The position numbers were made by a program, and so were the translations under genes. Below are positions 56,004 through 64,000 of a stretch of 64,000 nt of DNA, one piece after another. The notes under the pieces were generated by a model that saw only the letters and a list, made by a program, of their open reading frames with translations, ran no database searches and was not told where the DNA came from. The number at the start of each line of letters is the position of its first letter. The first letter of the stretch is position 1. The stretch comes from Chiua virens (lineage: Eukaryota > Basidiomycota > Agaricomycetes > Boletales > Boletaceae): the NCBI GenBank assembly GCA_019787685.1, contig JAHNUO010000033.1, positions 124,001 through 188,000 on the forward strand, in the 5' to 3' direction.

Positions 56004-57795
56004 ATTAATCATTGCAGGATATACTGATTAACATGGATGTCTACAGAGTTATCTTGTCTGTCGTGATTTCAAGTTGTGCATTGTCCAGGAAGATCTTGAA
56101 GACCCTCTTGAGGACCCTATATCCTGTTTATACCCATTCAGCTTTTCACCACATCTGATTCTGCTACTATTTTTAATAACTTTCTTTCTTTCATTCCTTT
56201 CCTGTCCTTTGATTCATGTTTGCATCACTCCCTCCCAGTCAATCTCTTCTCAGATGCAGTTATCTTACATTCATTTTTCTATGAATAGGACCTCTCATAC
56301 CCTTGTCCCAACAACCAGTCATATCACTCATTGAATCTTCAGGTTACTATCACTCTTTTTGCTGTCTTTTTCATCGTGTTTTTTCTTTTTCTATTCTCTT
56401 TATCCATCCTTTTTGTCATTTTTAGCTCAGACTAGGTACTACTTTTAAGCAGTATCCTGGATAGTTTCAATGCAATTTTGTCCTTTTGTTGTGCTTGAAA
56501 AGATGATCAGAAGCTTGAAAAGAACAGTCAAAAGCTGATTCAAAGGCTCAAGATCTATTTTTTATGGATTGTTCATGCTTTTCAGCTACTTGCTCAAAGT
56601 ATCTAATAGTAGCAAAAAGTTAGATTCAAAGCTAGTAAAGTAACTTGACAATTTACTGATGTACCAACATGCTACCTGACTATGCCAGATGATGATAACA
56701 GGGTCCTTGACCAGTAAGCAGATTTGACACGACACATGACACACCATTATTACTCAATGCTCACATTAACAGCAACATACTGTGTCACCATTATCTCACT
56801 AACAGTGACAGCGACACCAACATACCACCATGAGAGCAGTGGTGCCATGATTATGCCATGATGATGATGATGACAGGAGAGTGATAGCAAGCTACAATCT
56901 CATTGGGTACTTGACTGGTGAGCACACCCAACACTTGACAAGATACACCACTACTACTCAATGTTCATGTCAACAGTAACATACCACAACAATGGCAGTG
57001 ATGTCCTGTCACAAACACCACTGCAAAGCTATAAGGATGACAGTGTGCCAACATGTCCCCACAAGCACCACAACAACCACAACAACAGTGCATGTAGTGG
57101 CATCACAACTGTGTACCACCATTGCAATGCAGCCATGACACCTCTGCACCCAGCCATGGTCCCTGTTCACTTACCATGGCACTTCCTTTTCGATCTGTAT
57201 TATTACTACTTGGCCTCTTTTTCACCTGGGCATATTCAAAGAGACACAGCTGTGGAAAATGATGTCCCTCTAAGCCCCACCTGTCCCCTCACTAGGGAAT
57301 ATCATTGGAATTGATGCTCAAGATCCTTGCAAAGCATAGCAATGTATGGTATCATTTGATTCTCTGACTTGTGATTCAATGTAATGATACTCAGCTGCTC
57401 AGGTTGACTATTCTACACACAACTTCTAGGCCAGGATCTTGTTGTGATCAACTCTGAGGGGGTTGCACACATCCTACTCAATCATCATTCTCCTAACTAT
57501 TCTAGCCATCTAGCCAGTCTTTACCCATGTTAACCAATTGTGAGGTCTCTCTTTCTGTTGGCCCTTCAATGTTTTCTGATATTCTTATCTAGATACAATT
57601 CTCGACGGAGATGGAAAAGAAAGTGGTACACTTGAAGGAAACAGCAAAGCAAGCATACACAAGTGCTTACACTGGTGCATGATCCCCTATATACATACCT
57701 CTAAATGTGCCATGTCTAATGCAATGTGCAGGGTGTAGCTGCCACAGAAATGAAATATTTCCCTGTGCCTTTTTTTTTGTTGGCTTATTTACTGT
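56004..57795. other. no gene recognised
   Basis: Pyrimidine-rich near 56150-56450, then TG/CA-rich text. A plus frame at 56961-57314 (H/T/S-rich, 117 codons) has no domain. Nothing supported. Confidence 0.45.
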
Positions 57796-58170
57796 GTGGT
57801 GAGACAGACAAGGCCCATCTGCGGGCATGACTATCCTGGCAAACTCATGGTCAGTCGGATATGGTGTGACAATGTGTATAAGGTGCTAACCATGCATAGG
57901 GCCTTGTCTAGAGATCCTGTTAAATATCCCAACCCAGATGAGTTTTTGCCAGATTGTTCCTTGGTGTTGGATAAAGCACCTCTGGATGGACTCTCTTTTG
58001 CCTACAGCTTTGGCTGCTGAGTTTGGTAAGGACAATATCTGTCATGACCCCTGGCATCTTGCTGACACTTCCTCAGTGTTAGATGGAACATTGTAGGCTA
58101 TGGTTGTGAACATCCTGGCTACATTCCAATTTGAACCTGCACTAGGCAGGGACCTGGGAAAGAAGGGTGA
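57796..58170 (+). pseudogene. cytochrome P450 C-terminal remnant
   Basis: The frame contains MHRALSRDPVKYPNPDEFLP, equal in layout to the PERF-region lead-in of P450s (xxRDPxxYPxPxEFxPxRF), then LSFAYSFGC, where FxFGxGRRxCxG is expected. After TGA and a frame change, WHLADTSSVLDGTL and VVNILATFQFEPA follow, like the L-helix and the strand after the heme loop (xxLAxxxLxLxxxxxLATFdFxxA). The heme-ligating cysteine context is destroyed (FGC-stop). Only about 120 of roughly 500 residues remain. Mono-oxygenase activity is impossible. Confidence 0.78.
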
Positions 58171-58887
58171 CAATGATGACATTCACTGTGGCATTGTCAA
58201 CTAGGGCAATTCAGATGGTCTCCCAACAATATGCCACCACAAGCACCATTGCAACAGCAATGATGAGTGACAATGGGAGGCTGACAGTGGGTGCCATCAC
58301 TACACTGTTGTTGGCAATTGTGACAAGGAGGCAGGAAATGCTAGTCCTAGTAGTGTTTGTAATTACATCCACCTAAATCTAGAATACTAGCAAACCTAAC
58401 TAGTCATGCTTCAAGTCAAAGAAGTTTAAATGAGTGAAGATATTATATCTTAGCTGTTGGCAGACTTGTAACTTGTACATGCCAGTTATAGGGGTTCTGA
58501 GTCAACTAGTAAAGTTCTGTATTCTCTTTGCAACAAAACTGTACTTTTTCTGCTGCTGCATTTGTTCTGTAAAAATGGTGTACCATTTCTATGGTTGTGC
58601 TTACCCTGTAAAAACTGTATGCTATATGTGTATCTGTCCCTCTCTGTGTCAAATTGGGTGATTTACTAATGCAGGGTCAGTAGGAATACCATTAGCAAAC
58701 AAGTTTACATGATTGATATTGCACTAATACAAACAGTGTGACATCAATATGTTCATTGAACAGCTTTTCCTCAAAGAACACAGCAGCAATGCTAGGAAGT
58801 GCCACAAGATTCTTGACCTCTAGCTAGGAGAAGCTACATAACTAGGATCATCTCTGTATTCTAGCACTTTTAGTCGTATGTCTCCAT
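58171..58887. other. no gene recognised
   Basis: Short frames; nothing supported. Confidence 0.45.
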
Positions 58888-59139
58888 TTGTTTTTGTCAC
58901 AGCATACTTATAGTTTTAGTTTGCTGAGAATGCTCAATATGCATTCTCAACAGATCATGGGCCTATGCTATGCACTGCACTTGGCACTGAAGGCACTCCA
59001 CAAAGCATGGTCATCACACCTGAAAAGTGAGAAGTTTGTGCAATTTAGCAAGGCACTTGAAGTAGGCATGACAAAAATATTTAACTACTATGCATGCACA
59101 TCAGTGTCCAATGCATATATTATAGCAATGAGTATGTAG
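58888..59139 (+). pseudogene. second hAT transposase fragment (middle region)
   Basis: LCYALHLALKALHKAWSSHL, then FVQFSKALEVGMTKIFNYYA and NAYIIAMSM match the helical insertion region of fungal hAT transposases: leucine-rich x-LPALExLxKAW, followed by KYxxFxxALxxGLxKixkYY and ending YxxAMxLdP. It is one 84-codon frame with no flanking BED finger or dimerisation domain. It is not part of the hAT at 25-28 kb. Confidence 0.6.
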
Positions 59140-59739
59140 TTGCCTTATCCATTGCACATATATACTGATACTTGTTTAATTTATTCTAGTTCTCACTCCA
59201 GGTCAAAAACTCAATTACATCCACAACAAGTTATGCCACAACCATGTCAAGCTGATATCATTGAAGTACTCCGATTCCTTAAATATACTACTAGATCAGT
59301 GTTATTGGTATGATAAGACCCTTCAGTTGCCACAGAGACAGCAATGTCTTTGTTTGACTAGGATGGTTCCTATGAAGCTAGAGAAATACAATCTAATATT
59401 CTAGTAATAGTCTTGTACAAATATACTGAAGGAACCTTGTATTATGTGCATCCATATGAAGGATTTAGCTGCCTGTCACTGTGTCCAATACCTCCTTTGG
59501 CAGGCCCTTTATGCTCCAAGACCTCTTGAAGCTTTGAGGATGATATGTATAAATAACCTTGCAAAGCTCACCCCACTTGCCTGGTCACTTATCCTTCACA
59601 TTTTGAAGATATTTCTTACTTAATCTATTTAGATCCTTGAAGTGTTGATTTGCTTCAAGATTGAGCTGGCAAACAACTGGCTGGTAACTGCCATAATTCC
59701 ATTCCTCAAGGGCTTGCATGATCTAAAAAAGTATATTAC
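59140..59739. other. no gene recognised
   Basis: Possibly degraded remainder of the hAT fragment; no motif found. Confidence 0.4.
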
Positions 59740-60312
59740 TCAGAGTAGGAAAGGTAAAACATGATGCAAGAAATTAACATACCAATGAGATTGCTCTTGC
59801 TGCAGATACTGCAGGGTATTTCCCAGGCAGTGTTTGATCATGCTGTGTTGAACCCCCTTTACCAAACAAACATGTGTAAAGTACATTTGTGAGAACAGTA
59901 TCTCCAAAGGGGTCCCCAGGTCTTGTAGGCTTTGGAAAGTAATAGTTAGAGTATGATGATAGATATTCTCAGCAGAAGGGCAATGACATATGACTCTGGA
60001 GAAAGATGGATCCTTCAACATTATCCAGGCCCTCAGGGCTACAGAGGGTCCCATACCATGACACAAGATGCCATACTCAGACAGAACCAATAGCTGGCCA
60101 TTGTCTAGCCCATGTCTGTCATGCTTTAGAATAGCTAAGAAATAGCAGTCTTCAAGAAGCAACCTTGAGTGCTCATCTAGGGGGCACAACTTGAATATAA
60201 TGTAGAGAAGTTGTATTGTGGCCCCCAATTTATCCACTTCTGATAGATCTATTCCTAGAGAGCATGAAATATTTCTATTCTTCACCCATAGTAATAATGG
60301 CCTATATGACAT
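59740..60312 (-). CDS. 190-codon open frame, hypothetical
   Basis: One of the two longest uninterrupted frames in the window (192 codons is the other, likely a shadow). It starts at MSYRPLLLWVKNRNISCSLG and ends in HHVLPFLL with TAA. Residue use is balanced and globular, with no transmembrane run and no signal peptide. Segments such as LLLEDCYFLAILKHDRHGLD and ARAWIML-like VALRAWIMLKDPSF suggest helices. I do not recognise the family. In-frame or near-frame text continues upstream on the same strand (60400-61211), so it may be the last exon(s) of a larger gene. Translation is unproven; it could be a relic that happens to lack stops. Confidence 0.35.
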   Translation of the reverse strand: MSYRPLLLWVKNRNISCSLGIDLSEVDKLGATIQLLYIIFKLCPLDEHSRLLLEDCYFLAILKHDRHGLDNGQLLVLSEYGILCHGMGPSVALRAWIMLKDPSFSRVICHCPSAENIYHHTLTITFQSLQDLGTPLEILFSQMYFTHVCLVKGVQHSMIKHCLGNTLQYLQQEQSHWYVNFLHHVLPFLL

Positions 60313-60399
60313 CAGTGTTGTCCTTGTCAGTCCACAAGAGCATCCTCCTGATTCAGAACTCCAGTTCCACAGAGGCCTGGAAAATACTGGCGAAAGAAT

Positions 60400-61211
60400 G
60401 CAGTGTAGAGTTCATGCACAAGACTGACTGAAAGAGTGATGTTCAACTCCATGTGGAGCTGTAGTAACCAAGTAATTTCATCACCACTTCAGAAATGAAA
60501 ACCTGACATTCTTGGAATTGTATGGCAGAAGATGAAGATGTCTTAATGGCCTGTCTTCTTTCTCAGGAGGGTCAAAAGTTCCATGATGACAAGACACAGT
60601 ACTACCAAGTAAAACAAAAGTGAACATGCAAGTGTAGGAGGCAAGAACCACAGACAATTTTCCTGGGACCTCCCTTGTTGTTTCACAACAGGTTTTCCAA
60701 TTGCCAGGTACCCACCTATCAAGAATAGTCCACAATTGACTCCTGTTTCCAGATATCAGTCAAACTTTTGCAGTGATGCAAATTGAAATGCTCTTGGAGG
60801 AATGCCAGAGGTGAGGATAACAGGAACCAGGAGTAGAGACAATAAGCAGTCATTATGGGCAAGCCATGCAAGCATGTCATTGTTGTCATGAAAGGACTGA
60901 AAGTGAGAGTCTCATACAGTGCTGACTGTTGGCTGATGAAGAGTTATGTTCTGTTCCTGATGAAACATGGATGTCAGATTGTTGAGATTATCCAAGAGCA
61001 GCCAGGGATTCTGGAAAGAAGCAAATGCCCCTCTAGTCTCTTCTAGAAAGCACAGGAAAATTTGCTTTTCTGCGTCAAGCAACACTTGCCAAGCTTCCTT
61101 CCCAATGTTTGCCATACTAGTGTGATGTTTTTTCCCATTAATGTCCACAATAATCATTGTCCTATTGGGCTGGAATTTGTGACCAATTCTAAATCCTTCC
61201 TCGAATGCCAT
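60400..61211 (-). pseudogene. decayed upstream exons, unrecognised
   Basis: Minus-strand pieces in order: MAFEEGFRIGHKFQPNRTMI with NIGKEAWQVLLDAEKQ (61211-60912); VKQQGRSQENCLWFLPPTLA and a stretch to about 60640; IFIFCHTIPRMSGFHF; and EITWLLQLHMELNITLSVSL with FFRQYFPGL near 60390. The pattern (R-x-FLPP-x-L... FxxxITW...) faintly recalls C-terminal parts of large RecQ-associated repeat proteins of basidiomycetes, but this is memory of a pattern only. Stops and frame changes are present. Confidence 0.3.
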
Positions 61212-64000
61212 AGGTGCAATATCATGCCAAATGGACTTAAAGTGATTGAAAGGTATAAACTAGTCTCTTGGCATTGTTCGCAATCAAGTCTCCTTTTCTC
61301 AATTAATAATACTAAAAAAAGGGTTGAACTTCAGGTAGCACATTAATGTGAGTACACCCTTTAGGATTCTTACCTGAGAATATTTATGGCTGAACTGTTA
61401 CCCTCCAAGTCTGTCTCCTCCTCTGTGTCACTTTATTCATAGTACATCACCAGTATAGCATCATCAAACTTGGCCTTAGAGAGTGATGAATCACTTTCTC
61501 CCCTTTGAAAATTGAAATCATGCAATGGGTCATCACTATCTAGATCCCCCTGGAGGACTAAGTTATTACTGAAAAAGGTAAACTCTTTTTGACCATTCAC
61601 CTCCAGTTGTGCAGTGTGAATGACAATTGTCAGGAACCAGTATTATAGGACTATGCAATAGTATATCAGTTGACTTGCAGGTTGAAATAGCAATGTTTTC
61701 TGAGGTGAAAGCCTTAGTGAGAGGTAGAAGAGCAATTGGTTGGTCAGGCATTCTATTTCTTGGTACCACAGATTTCTTGATAAACAAGCAATACGAGCAA
61801 CTTGTACACAAGCAGGATGGTATGGGCAAAAAAGTTGTCTTTATCTTTATTATAAATGACCAACATGGGAAAATCATACAAAGCTTTGGTGGTCATAGCT
61901 TGTTGTTTGCTTGATGTGACAAAGAAGTTGCTGAGACAGTTTGAAAAGGATTGATTTTGAAAGTGAAGAAAGTGATTATTGCAAAGAAGCATGCATAGTG
62001 TGTTTGTCATAACTATCTGATAGCACATATATAACAGTTTTTTCAAGGCCTGGTAGTGGGACTTTGTACTTGGCAAGGATGTGAGTGACAGTTTAAGGAC
62101 CTAAGAACAAAAGGATAGAGACTTACCCAGAGGTGGCTGACTTTCAGACAGAAGGGTAGTAGTAGTGACCATGTGACTTGAAGGTTGCCAACTCCAGATC
62201 TCTGGAGTTGTAGCATTAGACAGGACTTGGCTTCACTGTACGTGGTGCACCCTTATTACAGTCTGTCCCTGTATTTATGGACATGCAGAGAATGGAGATT
62301 GAAGTAAGACTCAACACATAAAGTAGAGTCAAGTGAAGTAAAGACCGTCAAGGTCTTCTTGGAATGTTTAGAGTGACTTGTAGAAATAAACTAATATTCA
62401 GACGGAAGTTACAATTGAAGTAACTACAATTTATATACTCAGAGAAAACAGAATGATTAGTCACAGAGCAAGGAGATGAATAATACAGAGAAACAGAGAA
62501 TGACTAAATACTGAGTGTAACAAATATCAGAAAACTACATAACCAGAGGTAATTCAGGTACTGAGAAAGCTGGAGCTGTGCTCATAAGCAAGACACAGGT
62601 TTATGTACTAAATAAAAAGAGGATACATAGATACATAACAGAAGTCCAGGGTTGTGGAGTTGCGTCCTGAGGGAGATTGACCTAGAGTTGACATCTAAGA
62701 GAGTTGGAGTTGTCACAAGTCCAGAGGAATGAAGAATAGAGCAATGTATAACAGGTGGCAGCCCTCCAGGAATGTGTTAACATCCATGAGGTATCAAACC
62801 AACAATGCATCTATCCACACAAGTTATAATCATTCAAGTCCAAGTTCCCATCCTCATGATTGGAAGTCCTGGTATTCATGGTATTGGACCTTCCCAGATC
62901 ACAGTAATCCAAGCCATTAGAATTATCTTCTCCAAGTTCTCCTCTACCTGTGTCAGAGTAAAAAGAAAAAGTCTACTGTGGCTTCTAAGGAAGAGAACAG
63001 GATCAGTGATTATATAACATGACCAAATAAGAATGTGATACCAGGAGAGTTACCCAAAGGAATAGTGGAGAACCATGGACTTAGAGACAAAGGCCCAGGG
63101 AGCAATTTACCTGCAGGAGGCAGCAACTTTCATGCAGGAAGTAGCACACAATCCATGAAAATATGAGTACCACTGGCAGAAGGCATTGTGCAGAGATAAT
63201 AGTAAAAGCTAGAGCAAACTCTCAGAAAAAGTACTGTTAGACAATCAGGAAGTTAGGCAGAGGGGTACTTGAGAAGAAAACTCATACTGGCAGAGAGAGA
63301 TTCCAAATCATAATCCTGGTGTGTGGATCCCATGTAGTATGGTCCAGTACCATGATGGCATACCTCCAATCTCAGCCCTGTCTGGCAGCAGTGGGAGTCT
63401 GATTATTCCTTTGTAATTCAAATCTGGAGAAGTTATCTCTACAAATGCATAATCCCAAGTCACTGCTGTCAACCTAGACATAGGTTCAATTCTTGGCTAC
63501 TTTGGCCCCTGAGCTTAGTCCAGAGCAAATCCAGGGTCCATGAGTATGTTCATTCTATGGCTATCTTCTAGGTCATCTGCACAACTGTGTACTAAAGAAA
63601 GCAGGTGAACACTTAGTGTATGTAGACTTATGTTGCCTGGGAACATGCCTTGTGATTGGTGGAAATGATGTTTAAGTCTTAGCAGCAACTTAGCAGATAA
63701 TGCATAAAGGAAAACCAGAGAGATAACAAAAATTGACCTCAGAATCTTAAATTGTGACCCCAAATGATGTAGTACAAAATATTCTACAAAAAGTCTTGAG
63801 AAACCATGTGATACCACTCCTTGTCTATATAGTTGTTGAGATAAAATTCATTGTATATCTCAAGAGAGATGGCAGCATTGGCATGAAGGTTGTGTTGATG
63901 ACCATAAACCAGAATCAGCTCCACCACTCCCTCATGGTAATAATGGCCATCAGACCCCTGGTAGACTCTGCATCATAGCCAGAACATCTTCAGTACATCC
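61212..64000. other. 2.8 kb without a recognised gene
   Basis: A 95-codon plus frame at 61627-61914 (AMFSEVKALVRGRRAIGWSG) and others at 62729-63017 and 63754-63978 look weakly protein-like but match nothing known to me. The sequence at 62280-62660 has an LTR-like feel (TTTATATACTCAGAG, purine-rich) without definable ends. Confidence 0.4.

Noticed and set aside
62280..62660. LTR-like segment with TTTATATACTCAGAG
   Set aside because: No definable TG/CA ends, no target duplication and no second copy in the window.
1..64000. tRNA, rRNA, CRISPR, riboswitch or bacterial operon features
   Set aside because: None seen; introns, LTR elements and eukaryotic transposases show a fungal nuclear region.

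Overview
The window looks like a transposon-dominated, gene-poor stretch of a basidiomycete genome, most likely an Agaricomycete. The evidence is the repeat types present: a Ty3/gypsy family with a CX2CX4HX4C gag knuckle, Plavaka-type CACTA transposases, hAT and Tc1/mariner transposases with introns of 50-60 bp, and a decayed fungal Cch1-type calcium channel. I see no gene that is clearly intact and expressed, and no rRNA, tRNA or CRISPR. Most of the window is visibly CpG-poor and rich in TG/CA. Many in-frame stops are TGA where CGA would be expected, which suggests decay by methylated-CpG deamination. The gypsy pieces at 37.5-39.7 kb and the solo LTR at 20.7-21.4 kb keep many CpGs and look younger.

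Layout. 0-0.4 kb: 56-bp satellite in a 112-bp dimer pattern. 0.8-1.8 kb: broken gypsy LTR-gag-protease. 2.0-2.6 kb (-): kinase fragment. 4.9-5.1 kb: Tc1/mariner-type MITE. 5.6-6.2 kb: solo gypsy LTR. 7.6-8.2 kb: hAT-type MITE. 8.9-9.4 kb: tandem duplication. 9.4-14.9 kb: nothing recognised. 14.9-19.6 kb: a Ty1/copia-type element with matching target duplications, no recognisable pol, and a 1.57-kb Tc1/mariner-type inverted-repeat element inside its gag. This copia element itself interrupts a minus-strand frame resembling a DUF2235 hydrolase. 20.7-21.4 kb (-): solo gypsy LTR with a perfect 5-bp duplication.

22.8-23.5 kb: decayed frames of unknown type. 25.0-28.0 kb: hAT transposase pseudogene. 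28.3-29.1 kb: CK1-like kinase pseudogene. 29.7-30.6 kb: Tc1/mariner transposase pseudogene. 31.7-35.1 kb: two decayed genes of unknown function. 37.5-39.7 kb: gypsy 5' LTR plus gag, cut off at the protease active site. 40.2-40.8 kb: a probable second type of LTR. 41.6-43.8 kb (-): remains of a Cch1-like voltage-gated calcium channel.

45.0-46.0 kb (+), 48.3-49.6 kb (-) and 50.1-52.9 kb (-): three Plavaka transposase relics, the middle one joined to a Tc1 transposase C-terminus. 46.7-47.0 kb: a frame with 30-residue repeats running into a second copy of the hAT MITE (47.0-47.65 kb). 53.5-56.0 kb: a decayed multi-exon gene of unknown function. 57.8-58.2 kb: cytochrome P450 C-terminal remnant. 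58.9-59.1 kb: second hAT fragment. 59.7-61.2 kb (-): an unrecognised frame including a 190-codon open stretch. 61.2-64.0 kb: nothing recognised.

The pieces do not work together as a pathway. The window records repeated nested insertion, LTR-LTR deletion and point decay, with at least two captured or duplicated host-gene relics (Cch1, P450). All family names rest on motif recognition by eye; no database search was possible.
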